In this document: positions 1 through 7,340 of the stretch, piece after piece
Layout of the letters: each line of letters begins with the position of its first letter
Numbering within the stretch: the stretch's first letter is position 1
DNA from: Methanobacteriota archaeon
Lineage (GTDB): Archaea; Thermoplasmatota; Poseidoniia; Poseidoniales; Thalassarchaeaceae
Assembly (NCBI GenBank): GCA_002720055.1
Contig: PBGH01000007.1
Span: 7,920 to 24,922 of the forward strand
Length of the DNA stretch: 17,003 nucleotides
Reading direction: 5' to 3'
The notes under the pieces: model-generated
What the model was told of the DNA's origin: nothing
What the model saw: the letters and a program-made list of their open reading frames with translations, nothing else
Database searches by the model: none
Translations under genes and position numbers: made by a program

Positions 1-167
1 ATTATGGTCAGTATCCACAGTGTGATCACCTTCTCCTCGGTGCCAAGGCTTTCAGCCACACCGTCGAGGTCTGCCCCGACTGCCAACACCTCGATCAGTG
101 TCAGTATCATCAGTCCGTAGAAGTTCATCCAGTAGGGGTCCTGCCCCAGAATCTTGTAATTCGCCAT
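1..167 (-). CDS. Cytochrome c oxidase subunit IV-like protein, partial (C-terminus cut by window edge)
   Basis: This is the start of a small membrane protein that would be the fourth subunit of the heme-copper oxidase encoded upstream. The visible 55 residues begin MANYKILGQDPYWMNFYGL and contain one clear hydrophobic segment (about residues 17-31) and the start of a second (about residues 47-55), the layout expected of a prokaryotic subunit IV. A strong Shine-Dalgarno GAGGTG lies 7 bases before the ATG and overlaps the stop codon of subunit III, so translation is probably coupled. The assignment rests mostly on its position as last gene of a II-I-III-IV operon and on the transmembrane pattern; sequence similarity in such short subunits is weak. 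The gene continues beyond base 1. Confidence 0.7.
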   Translation of the reverse strand, partial: MANYKILGQDPYWMNFYGLMILTLIEVLAVGADLDGVAESLGTEEKVITLWILTI

Positions 168-174
168 TTTTTTT

Positions 175-180
175 CACCTC
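175..180 (-). promoter_or_regulatory. Shine-Dalgarno of subunit IV gene
   Basis: On the minus strand GAGGTG sits 7 bases upstream of the ATG at 167 and overlaps the TGA stop of the subunit III gene (179-181). This fixes the subunit IV start and implies coupled translation. Confidence 0.6.
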
Positions 181-1306
181 AATACAGATAGAAGAACGGG
201 AAGACAAGGACCCATACCAGGTCCACGAAGTGCCAGTACAGGCCGAAGTACTCTATCGAGACCGCGTTGTCGGGAGTGTATCCTCCTCTCGCGGCCTTCA
301 GGGTCATGTAGGTCAGTCCGATTATTCCACCGAAGACGTGAGCCCCGTGCGTACCCGTAGTGACGTAGAATGTGGTGGCGCTCACCTGTATGTTCGCCAT
401 CATCTGACCTCCTGGGTGCGTTCCCTCCTGCATCATCGCGTAGAGCGCGCTGTCCTTGGAGATGTCCTTGCCATCGTGGTACATCGTGTCGTAGGCGTAG
501 TGTTGGTAGCTTTCGGCGTTGATCGTGTATCCCTCGGAGTAGAGAGATGCTATCTCCGAGTGACCGTGATTAAGTTCCGTGAGAGGGCCAGGAGTTGGGA
601 ACCCAATGAACCACTCGATCATCTTCAGAGTCAGGAACAGTATCGCTAGTACCCACGTTGAACCCAGGTATCGCATGACCTTCCTCTTCCTTATGTCCTC
701 ATCTATGTCCTTCATTTTCGCATAACGCAGGGCCTGAACGATGGTGAACGAGGAAATTATCAGTGCGAAGGTGTTTATCGCACCAGGTGCGATGTGAAAC
801 CAGCTACTCGCGATAAGATGCGCGGCCGGCTCGAAGCATGTCACAGACGTCCCCTCAACCCAATCTCCCGACTCGAATACGGTCTTGCAGTTCGAGATGC
901 CGAATCGGTACCTCATGTATGTGCTGAATAGCGAAGTGAATACCATCATCTCAGACATCAGGAACATCCAGAGCGCTACCTTGCGAATGTCTATGTTCTG
1001 GAACGGAGTACCTGATGACTTTGGCTCCCAGAGATGCTTTGAGTCCTTGCCATCAATCCCATAGCTCCAGTCCTGCCTCCACCATATCAATAGGCCGAAG
1101 AAGACTACTCCTAGCGAGGCGAAGATTAGTGGTACTTCGTTCCATCCTGTGAAGTCGCCCCATTCGAAGGCAGCAGCGAGGGTAAACAGGAATGCTGCGA
1201 ATCCCGCACTCATGATGATGGGGGACCATGAATTGTGCGGAGCACCATGGTTCCAGTCGTGCGGGCCCCATGCACTGGGGTGGTGTTGGTGGTCATCGGC
1301 GCTCAG
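179..1306 (-). CDS. coxC: Cytochrome c oxidase subunit III, probable CTG start
   Basis: Subunit III of the membrane terminal oxidase that reduces O2 to water; it stabilises subunit I and the D proton pathway. Family hallmarks are the helix ALWMFLMSEMMVFTSLFSTY, the block GTHGAHVFGGIIGLTYM and the C-terminal WHFVDLVWVLVFPFFYLY. An insert of about 60 residues lies in the middle, including LNHGHSEIASLYSEG. The first ATG in frame is at 1213, but it has no ribosome-binding site and cuts off a conserved-looking stretch (APHNSWSPII) that precedes the first helix. The frame stays open upstream to a TGA at 1325-1327 and contains no ATG, GTG or TTG there. A CTG at 1304-1306 has GGAGGTG five bases upstream and overlaps the subunit I stop as CTGA. 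I therefore place the start there, giving about 375 residues with a His-rich N-terminus. If CTG is not used, the protein begins at 1213 (344 residues). Confidence 0.9.
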   Translation of the reverse strand: MSADDHQHHPSAWGPHDWNHGAPHNSWSPIIMSAGFAAFLFTLAAAFEWGDFTGWNEVPLIFASLGVVFFGLLIWWRQDWSYGIDGKDSKHLWEPKSSGTPFQNIDIRKVALWMFLMSEMMVFTSLFSTYMRYRFGISNCKTVFESGDWVEGTSVTCFEPAAHLIASSWFHIAPGAINTFALIISSFTIVQALRYAKMKDIDEDIRKRKVMRYLGSTWVLAILFLTLKMIEWFIGFPTPGPLTELNHGHSEIASLYSEGYTINAESYQHYAYDTMYHDGKDISKDSALYAMMQEGTHPGGQMMANIQVSATTFYVTTGTHGAHVFGGIIGLTYMTLKAARGGYTPDNAVSIEYFGLYWHFVDLVWVLVFPFFYLY

Positions 1307-3642
1307 TTCGACACCTCCGAAGAATCATCATCGCTAACCATCAGTCTCTGGAACCAGCGACCCATCACTCCGGGCTCATTGGCAATGTGCTCGTTAGCGT
1401 CCTCGAGAGTTGGAAGCCCCCAAGTCCCGTCACTTAGCTTGTAGAGGGTGTGGGCAGGTGGTGGTGAGCTGGTCATCCACTCGAACGACCATCCGCCCCA
1501 TGGGTCGTCTGGAGCTTCTTCGCCCCTGATGGAGGTGACGATCATGTTGAACACTAGTATGAAGTTAGAGAAGAAGAATATGAAACCGGAGACTGTGATG
1601 AACATGTTCCACCCAGCCGCCTCCATGGGTAGGGAACCGAGGGCCTCTTCGGTGGTAACGAAGTAGGTGTGGTGCCTCCTCGTCATTCCCCACACTCCCA
1701 GCCTGTGCATGGGCCAGAAGAGGGCGTTATAGGATACGAAAGCGGTCAGGAAGTGTAGCACGCCAAGCTTCTCGCTCAGCATCTTTCCTGTCGCCTTTGG
1801 CCACCAATAGTAGATTCCCGCGAAGAACCCGAACACAGTCCCTCCTACGAGGACGTAGTGGAAGTGAGCTACTACAAAGTAGGACTCATGGAGGTGGGTA
1901 TCCATCGCTATGGAGGGGAAGAACATACCTGAAATTCCTCCTAGGGTGAATGTGATCAAGAAGCCCAGAGCCCACAGGGTATGGGTCCTGTAGACGAGGG
2001 ATCCGCCGTGCATGGTCATCAGCCAGTTGAAGATCTTGATTCCGGTAGGGACGGCCACAAGCATCGTGGTCAGCATGGTCACGAACCTTAGAGTGGGGCT
2101 CATACCGCTTGTGAACATATGGTGACCGTAGACTATGAAAGCTACCACGCCGATACCCGCCAGAGCGTAAACCATCGATCTGTACCCGAAGACGGATCTT
2201 CTGGAGCTCGTGGCTAGGACCTCGGAGATAATTCCGAATGAAGGTAGTATCACCACGTATACCTCGGGATGCCCGAAGTACCAGAACAAGTGACTCCAGA
2301 GAAGCGGGTCCCCTCCGGCCTGTATGTCGTAGAAGGCAGTGCCTATTACCCGGTCTAGGTATACTTGTACCAGGCCGACTCCGAATGCTGGTATCGAGAG
2401 GAAAAGCATGACGTTTGCGACTAGTATCGACCAGCTGAATAGTGGCATCTGCATCCACCCCATCCCAGGGGCCCTCATGACCGCCATGGTGGTCAGGAAG
2501 TTGATTCCCGTCAGAGTCGAAGAGGCCACAAGAAGGATCTGTCCCGCAGCCCACATGGTTGTACCAGCATGGGTTCCTTCACTTACCGAGTAGGGGGCAT
2601 ATCCAGTCCATCCAGTGTCGGCCCCGTGCCCAGAGAAGACGCCAGTGAAAATCAGTAGGGCCGCGAATGGTTGAAGCCAGAAGGACATGGCGTTTATTCT
2701 CGGTAATGCCAGATCGGCAGCTCCAAGCTGCAGCGGAATCATCCAGTTGGCGAAGCCGTTAATCATCGGCATCGCAGCTAAGAAAATCATGGTAGTTCCG
2801 TGCAACGTAAAGAACTGATTGTATTGGTCTTGAGTCAGGAAGTCGTTACCAGGTACGGCCAACTGGATTCGGATTATCATAGCCATAATTCCTCCCACTC
2901 CTAGGAAGAATAGTCCTGCGACGAAGTAGAGTGTACCGATCTTCTTGTGATCAGTGGTGGTCAGCCAGTCAGCCAACCAAGGCGCGAAGCTGTCCCAGTC
3001 GAATGCGTCAGGGTCCCTCCTGTAGAAGACATAGACTAGAGTGGTAGATAGGAGGGTGAGAGAGACTAGTATCAGGACAGCTAGAACCACGAAGGGATCA
3101 GCCGACTCGAGGACCTCTATCGGCCCTCCTAGCGTAACTGCCTTCAGGTTCCACATATCCCCGCTAGTACCGGCCCCACCGCCCGCATTTCCATTGACCG
3201 AGTTTGCGTAGAGCTCGAACTCTACATTCCTGTCGGTGGCGGGAGCAGTCCAAGTAATCGTCCAAGAGGTCTGATCGTTTCCAGCCTCGGTATGTCCTGC
3301 CTCATTACCGTTTGGCCAGACTTGCACAGTAGCCTCGCTAGATGACAGGACTCCCTCGCTGACCCATAGGTAGAATCCTCCTTGGTTTATGTTTCCTGGT
3401 TGGGAGGGCCCCCCTTCGAAAGAGAGTGAAAGCTCGTAAGACTCGGAGTAGTTGTAGCTCTCTGGGAGCCCTTCTAGCGAGACCACCACTTCATCATCAG
3501 GAGTAATTGCGTGGCACGTGCACCCTCCAGGGGCCTTCACCCCTCCGGGCAGGGATTGCGCGGAGGGCAGAGCTAGCATACCCGCGACCAGGACTAGTGC
3601 CAAAGCGGCCCACTTTACTTTATTCCGTGCCAAGACTCCCAC
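1303..3642 (-). CDS. coxA: Cytochrome c oxidase subunit I with an N-terminal exported domain
   Basis: Catalytic subunit of a type A1 heme-copper oxidase. Visible ligands: H281 (low-spin heme), H458 and Y462 in HPEVY (CuB and cross-linked Tyr, with D-channel Glu460), H507-H508 (CuB), and H593/H595 in VAHFHYV (hemes). D310 in the GAADLALPR block and K536 in VPTGIKIFNW fit the D and K proton channels. At 779 residues it is about 200 longer than usual. The extra N-terminus has a signal peptide (about 1-29), a beta-rich domain (about 35-175) beginning with CTCH at 41-44, and an additional helix (about 183-207) that returns the chain to the cytoplasm before the normal DHKKIGTLYF start. The domain resembles Reeler/choice-of-anchor-V-like domains, a tentative match from memory. 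The start is GTG directly after the subunit II stop (TAG-GTG), implying coupled translation. Confidence 0.97.
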   Translation of the reverse strand: MGVLARNKVKWAALALVLVAGMLALPSAQSLPGGVKAPGGCTCHAITPDDEVVVSLEGLPESYNYSESYELSLSFEGGPSQPGNINQGGFYLWVSEGVLSSSEATVQVWPNGNEAGHTEAGNDQTSWTITWTAPATDRNVEFELYANSVNGNAGGGAGTSGDMWNLKAVTLGGPIEVLESADPFVVLAVLILVSLTLLSTTLVYVFYRRDPDAFDWDSFAPWLADWLTTTDHKKIGTLYFVAGLFFLGVGGIMAMIIRIQLAVPGNDFLTQDQYNQFFTLHGTTMIFLAAMPMINGFANWMIPLQLGAADLALPRINAMSFWLQPFAALLIFTGVFSGHGADTGWTGYAPYSVSEGTHAGTTMWAAGQILLVASSTLTGINFLTTMAVMRAPGMGWMQMPLFSWSILVANVMLFLSIPAFGVGLVQVYLDRVIGTAFYDIQAGGDPLLWSHLFWYFGHPEVYVVILPSFGIISEVLATSSRRSVFGYRSMVYALAGIGVVAFIVYGHHMFTSGMSPTLRFVTMLTTMLVAVPTGIKIFNWLMTMHGGSLVYRTHTLWALGFLITFTLGGISGMFFPSIAMDTHLHESYFVVAHFHYVLVGGTVFGFFAGIYYWWPKATGKMLSEKLGVLHFLTAFVSYNALFWPMHRLGVWGMTRRHHTYFVTTEEALGSLPMEAAGWNMFITVSGFIFFFSNFILVFNMIVTSIRGEEAPDDPWGGWSFEWMTSSPPPAHTLYKLSDGTWGLPTLEDANEHIANEPGVMGRWFQRLMVSDDDSSEVSN
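1312..1318 (-). promoter_or_regulatory. Shine-Dalgarno deciding the subunit III start
   Basis: On the minus strand GGAGGTG lies inside the end of the subunit I gene, five bases before the CTG at 1306. There is no competing ATG, GTG or TTG in the subunit III frame near it. It is the main support for the non-canonical start. Confidence 0.55.
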
Positions 3643-4365
3643 CTACGCATGCGCCTCTAGTTTCGCGGCCATTATTGAGTGGGCGTCACCACAATACTCT
3701 GCACAGAGTATCATCGACTCATCTGTCATCGAATCAACTATCGTGAGCCATAGTGTTGTTGTCTGACCGGGCACAGCATCTTCCTTGTTCCCAAGGTGCT
3801 GGAACCATGGCGCATGAGTAACATCAATGGTTTCCATAATTGCTAGATAAGTCTCCCCCTTCTTCAGACTTAGAACCGGGACAGTTCCGTATACCTCCAT
3901 CGATTCCGTACCTGTGTCACAAAGTGTGGTGTCTAACTCCAGACAGTCGAAACTCCAGAACCACTGTTGTCCAGTAATCTCGATAACATGATAGCAGTCT
4001 GAGGTTACAATTCCCGAAGAGGCCATGACGTTGTTCGAAAACTCTCCCTCCCCACATTCGTAACCGTGGTTACCTCCATCTGCAGAAGTCCACATTGCAT
4101 CAAGCGGGCCCCAAGAGTAGTATGTTAGCCAGACTATCAGTATGAATGGGAGAATTGTCCAAGCCACTTCTAATCTCATGTCATCGTTGTGTCGTGGGAA
4201 GACTCCGACCTTGAGGTCGTCCTTGTTAGGCAGGGTTTCTCCATCCTTTGACGTGAACCAGAATGAGTGGTGAAACAGCCACCCGAATGCAATCGCTCCC
4301 ACTATTACAGACCAAAAAATGTAATGGTCCCAGAGATTCTCAAAGATAGGAGTCATCACGCTCAT
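3643..4365 (-). CDS. coxB: Cytochrome c oxidase subunit II (CuA)
   Basis: Subunit II takes electrons from the soluble donor through the binuclear CuA centre and passes them to subunit I. The CuA ligands are complete: H184 in DVTHAPW, then C221, E223, C225, H229 and M232 in CAEYCGDAHSIM. The aromatic electron-entry block is GQQWFWSFD (132-140). Two transmembrane helices (about 16-36 and 68-84) anchor the cupredoxin domain outside. No fused cytochrome c domain is present. Four extra cysteines (104, 124, 141, 149) in the exposed domain are unusual and could form disulfides. It is the first gene of the II-I-III-IV operon. The ATG has no Shine-Dalgarno, and a TATA-like element lies about 26 bases upstream, consistent with a leaderless transcript. 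Confidence 0.96.
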   Translation of the reverse strand: MSVMTPIFENLWDHYIFWSVIVGAIAFGWLFHHSFWFTSKDGETLPNKDDLKVGVFPRHNDDMRLEVAWTILPFILIVWLTYYSWGPLDAMWTSADGGNHGYECGEGEFSNNVMASSGIVTSDCYHVIEITGQQWFWSFDCLELDTTLCDTGTESMEVYGTVPVLSLKKGETYLAIMETIDVTHAPWFQHLGNKEDAVPGQTTTLWLTIVDSMTDESMILCAEYCGDAHSIMAAKLEAHA

Positions 4366-4386
4366 GGCTGTATCTATACCTATGCG

Positions 4387-4394
4387 AGTAAAAA
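4387..4394 (-). promoter_or_regulatory. TATA-like promoter of the oxidase operon
   Basis: On the minus strand TTTTTACT is centred about 26 bases upstream of the subunit II ATG, the distance expected when an archaeal transcript begins at the start codon. No Shine-Dalgarno is present there. No mapped transcript supports it. Confidence 0.4.
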
Positions 4395-4489
4395 CCCCTC
4401 ATAAGGGTCGCGGATTGGCCCCTTGCTTGGAACCTTATCATTCCCGGAAAAACACTACAAACGAAACTCATTGTTTACGTACCAATAGT

Positions 4490-5014
4490 ATGGCCAATGA
4501 ACGCGAAATTACCGAGAGGTCACCGAAGGGAAAAGCATCGTCCGGGTCTTCAAATCGCCAGATTAGATATGAGAAGACGGCGAAATCTCTGGCCTGTGCA
4601 ATTCTGAGGAATAGGCCGTTAGAGGAGGGAGGATGCGGCTGCCCAGTAATAGTCGAAGGAATGAGGGATGAAAGAACCCTCAGGGAGATGGGATTTACCG
4701 GACCCATAGAAAAAGTGAACAGAGGTTGGGACCGGTCCCGATTAATTGCCTTCCTGCACAGTGAATATTGTTCAAGATCAGTACCCGATGGAAAATCTCC
4801 AATTATTCTCCTGATGGACTGGGATAGGACGGGAGGGAGACTACAGACTTCCATCAGAGACCGACTAATGGCAATGGACGTGATTGTTGACGAAGATCTC
4901 AGGAACACACTCTTGAGAACCATGAAGCCAGAAGGGAGGACCGTGGAGTCTCTATTGCCGCATTCTAATTCCCTAGCCCCGTTAGTTCACACATTTCTCT
5001 ACGCAATGGAATGA
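4490..5014 (+). CDS. Small TOPRIM-domain protein (archaeal, RNase M5/primase-like fold)
   Basis: TOPRIM domains bind Mg2+ and act in nucleic-acid cleavage, ligation or priming; the substrate of this small archaeal group (UPF0292-like) is not settled. Using the ATG at 4490 the protein has 174 residues. The first TOPRIM motif is VIVEGMRDERTLREMGF, with catalytic Glu about residue 56, followed by EKVNRGWDRSRLI. The second motif is ILLMDWDRTGGRL, with Asp at about 110 and 112. The frame is open back to an ATG at 4364, but that stretch overlaps the oxidase start and promoter and is low-complexity in character, so the internal ATG is preferred. It diverges from the oxidase operon and its stop is one base from the stop of the convergent Lrp gene. 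Confidence 0.82.
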   Translation: MANEREITERSPKGKASSGSSNRQIRYEKTAKSLACAILRNRPLEEGGCGCPVIVEGMRDERTLREMGFTGPIEKVNRGWDRSRLIAFLHSEYCSRSVPDGKSPIILLMDWDRTGGRLQTSIRDRLMAMDVIVDEDLRNTLLRTMKPEGRTVESLLPHSNSLAPLVHTFLYAME

Positions 5015-5015
5015 A

Positions 5016-5459
5016 TCACTCCGGGACGGATGGCGGCATTTCTTTTACAGAGTTGAGGACTAAATGTGTCACAGATCGCTCTATTCCTGACATACTCAGC
5101 ACACTCTTTGTCAAATCATCCAGATCGCCCCGATTCTTAGCTCTAGCAAGTACCATCGAGTCATAGTCGCCAGTTACATCATAAACTCCGTAAACCCGAT
5201 TGTCCTTGGCAATCTTTTCTTGGATTTCTATTAGCCTACCTTTCTCAATCCTCAGACCAATCACTACGCTCAAACCCCAACCAGCCTTGTCCGGATCTAA
5301 AAGTACCGTATAACCCCGAATAACACCCAGACTTTCCAATCTTCTCACTCTGTTGCTCACTGTCCCTAGAGCTACTCCCACTTCATCTGCAATCTTCCTC
5401 AGAGATGTCCTTGCATCGACCTCCAAAACTTTGAGTATCCGTTTGTCCACATCGTCCAT
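5016..5459 (-). CDS. Lrp/AsnC-family transcriptional regulator
   Basis: A 147-residue feast/famine-type regulator. Residues 1-47 form the winged-helix DNA-binding part (DKRILKVLEVDARTSLRKIA, then VGVALGTVSNRVRRLESLGVI). Residues about 62-142 form the RAM effector domain, with the characteristic VTGDYDSMVLAR block around 95-106. Such proteins are octamers or dimers whose DNA binding responds to amino acids or other small ligands; the ligand cannot be read here. The ATG at 5459 has no Shine-Dalgarno. It lies downstream of the methyltransferase gene on the same strand with a 95-base gap, so it may be read through or have its own promoter. It is convergent with the TOPRIM gene. Confidence 0.93.
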   Translation of the reverse strand: MDDVDKRILKVLEVDARTSLRKIADEVGVALGTVSNRVRRLESLGVIRGYTVLLDPDKAGWGLSVVIGLRIEKGRLIEIQEKIAKDNRVYGVYDVTGDYDSMVLARAKNRGDLDDLTKSVLSMSGIERSVTHLVLNSVKEMPPSVPE

Positions 5460-5554
5460 GTCTACACCGAGTTTTTAGGTTGTCTTACAAGGCTCTTGAA
5501 CATATGCCAAGAAAATATGACGATGTGTGTGCGGATGAACAATTTCATGCAGAA

Positions 5555-7201
5555 TTAAACTTCTATATCTGAAACCGCCAACCCCATAGTTGCCCTTAGT
5601 ATAGTCTTTTCAGATTCGTTGATCATTGGGGTTACTCGGGAACCAATCCAAACAGGTAGGCACGCCCCATGATCGTCGATGAGAACAAAATTCCCTTTTT
5701 TCTCAGTAGCGACTCCGATTTGCTCTGATGACGGCTCTTCTCCAGAGAGAATATCATGGAATATAGTCGATTTGACACGAACGAATGGCTCTGATATCTC
5801 ATTGCTTAGACTTCTTGCAGCCTTAGAAACGAGTCTTTCGACGCGACCTTTCCTGATTCTAGCACAAATTAGACCAAGATGGATAACCTTCAGCGGCCTC
5901 CATCGATCTCCCGGGATTAGGATTTTACCACCTCTCCTAAATCTCTCAGCTCTCCAAATCCGCTCAGCCTCTTCTGTAGACCAAAGGATGCTTTTCCCCC
6001 TCGTCCAAATGTGTTGCGGGGCTGAACCCCATGACTCACAGAGAACTGACCTCAGAGTTTTGTTTACGGGTACTGGAGACGCTTCTAGGTCGCCCCTATC
6101 ATCAATAATTACCTTCGAATCGAACTCCATCCTGGCTTCTCCTCCTTCTTTTTCTAGTATCGCGAGGAAGAAACCACCACCATCTATCAAATCGTTCCAC
6201 ACTCTTAGGCACCCCTCTAGTTGAGATGACAACTCATCGTCATCGGGGGGTTTTAGGAAATGAAACTCCGGACTAATCTCGGAAACTTCCCCTGAATCGT
6301 CGAGAATTGGCCAGCTAGTCATTCCTGGCTTAGCTGGGACCATCGGTAGGATATCCCCTGCGGGTATCACCCTTGCCAGTCCTTCGTAAATCACTCTAGA
6401 CACTACGGCCTCATTCTCAATGGGATCCAAGGAACAAGTAGAGTATACGATCCTTCCACCAGGCTTGGTAACTGCTATTGCCCTACGAAGCAAGTCGAAC
6501 TGAAGGGAGTGCATCGAAACTCCTGAAGAAGGGAGCCATTTTTTCCAAACTTCGGGATTCTTTCTTGTTGTTCCAGAACCTGTACAAGGCACATCAGCCA
6601 GAACATAGTCGAAACCGCTGCTGGGAACTTTTGGAATATGCCTTCCGTCGTGTTGAACAACTACTGCTGGTCTAGAAGAATGACGTTGAATATTGGAAAC
6701 TAGAGTGTTAACCCTCCCTCTTACCACTTCGTTTGCGATCACAACTCCTGAATCTCCAAGATGCTCGCATATCTGAGTCGTCTTGGAACCTGGCGATGCA
6801 CACAGATCTAGGACTACAGCTCCAGGTTCCGGTGCAAGCGCTATCACTGGAAGCATTGACACTGCCTCCTGTCTAGTGATTCTGCCTGTATCATGAAGTG
6901 CATTCAAAATCTTCCTTGAATCTCCCTCAGCTGCTCCTCTTGAGAAAGGCATCTCCCAAGCACTACCACGACCAGAGAACCATGAAATCTCACACCCCCC
7001 TATACTCCTCAACCACGACTCTATCCACTCCCTCTCAAAACCGAGTGGATTGACTCTAACTGTTTCTCGGAGTCTATCGAATGAACCTTCGAACCACGAT
7101 GCAGAATCACCTCTCCATTGAGAAACAGCTCTGAGGAGGATGCTGCTCTCAGCATCCGATTCCCAGCTCGAATCTGTACCTGACACGAGAAACCGAATCA
7201 A
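5555..7201 (-). CDS. NSUN2/Trm4-like RNA (cytosine-5)-methyltransferase, TTG start
   Basis: Transfers a methyl group from S-adenosylmethionine to C5 of cytosine in RNA, most likely tRNA. The SAM-binding motif is DLCASPGSKTTQ (132-143). The two cysteines of the mechanism are Cys206 in DVPCTGSGTTRKNPEVWKKW and Cys256 in YSTCSLDPIENEAVV; Cys256 is the expected nucleophile and Cys206 assists release. The wording of these motifs, the 548-residue length and a C-terminal block with RPLKVIHLGL (PUA-like position) are closer to eukaryotic Trm4/NSUN2 than to short bacterial RsmB/RsmF enzymes, judged from memory of the families. The start is TTG at 7199-7201, overlapping the stop of a small upstream ORF (TTGA); an in-frame TGA immediately upstream rules out a longer protein. 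A GTG five codons downstream is a weaker alternative. Confidence 0.92.
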   Translation of the reverse strand: MIRFLVSGTDSSWESDAESSILLRAVSQWRGDSASWFEGSFDRLRETVRVNPLGFEREWIESWLRSIGGCEISWFSGRGSAWEMPFSRGAAEGDSRKILNALHDTGRITRQEAVSMLPVIALAPEPGAVVLDLCASPGSKTTQICEHLGDSGVVIANEVVRGRVNTLVSNIQRHSSRPAVVVQHDGRHIPKVPSSGFDYVLADVPCTGSGTTRKNPEVWKKWLPSSGVSMHSLQFDLLRRAIAVTKPGGRIVYSTCSLDPIENEAVVSRVIYEGLARVIPAGDILPMVPAKPGMTSWPILDDSGEVSEISPEFHFLKPPDDDELSSQLEGCLRVWNDLIDGGGFFLAILEKEGGEARMEFDSKVIIDDRGDLEASPVPVNKTLRSVLCESWGSAPQHIWTRGKSILWSTEEAERIWRAERFRRGGKILIPGDRWRPLKVIHLGLICARIRKGRVERLVSKAARSLSNEISEPFVRVKSTIFHDILSGEEPSSEQIGVATEKKGNFVLIDDHGACLPVWIGSRVTPMINESEKTILRATMGLAVSDIEV

Positions 7202-7317
7202 TCACTCGACATGAATTGCTCGACGTGCCCGTCTTCGTAAAACTCGTAGATTTTCGATTCATATGAACCGCATGCATCAACAACGGTTAAACCTCCTTTG
7301 TCTAGCTCAACCTTCAC
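7198..7317 (-). CDS. Putative 39-residue acidic small protein overlapping the methyltransferase start
   Basis: A short ORF begins with GTG at 7315-7317 (VKVELDKGGLTVVDACG...) and ends at TGA 7198-7200. That stop overlaps the methyltransferase start codon (TTGA), the arrangement of translationally coupled genes. The composition is protein-like: alternating hydrophobic/charged strands, then an acidic segment SKIYEFYEDGHVEQF and the tail MSSD. No Shine-Dalgarno precedes the GTG, so it could be leaderless. I recognise no family. It could instead be a coupling leader ORF, or a chance frame; conservation in relatives would decide. Confidence 0.45.
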   Translation of the reverse strand: MKVELDKGGLTVVDACGSYESKIYEFYEDGHVEQFMSSD

Positions 7318-7329
7318 GGCATTTGCCGT
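7316..7329. repeat. Perfect inverted repeat between divergent genes
   Basis: ACGGCA-TT-TGCCGT is a perfect 6-bp-arm inverted repeat. It lies exactly between the GTG of the small minus-strand ORF and the plus-strand gene beginning near 7341, overlapping the GTG. The position suits an operator for a dimeric regulator or a small hairpin in either transcript. Confidence 0.45.
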
Positions 7330-7340
7330 AAGGGATGTAC

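Noticed and set aside
1886..2554. 222-residue minus-strand frame overlapping subunit I in another frame
   Set aside because: The subunit I frame has every catalytic residue; this one reads as a frame-shifted shadow.
4364..4489. Longer start (ATG 4364) for the TOPRIM protein
   Set aside because: The extra 42 residues overlap the oxidase start and promoter, have no protein-like pattern, and the ATG at 4490 gives the expected family length.
5504..5572. 22-residue plus-strand frame (MPRKYDDVCADEQFH...)
   Set aside because: Too short, overlaps the end of the methyltransferase gene, and has no ribosome site.
5679..6224. 181-residue plus-strand frame opposite the methyltransferase
   Set aside because: Lies fully antisense to a gene with clear motifs; composition is typical of a shadow frame.
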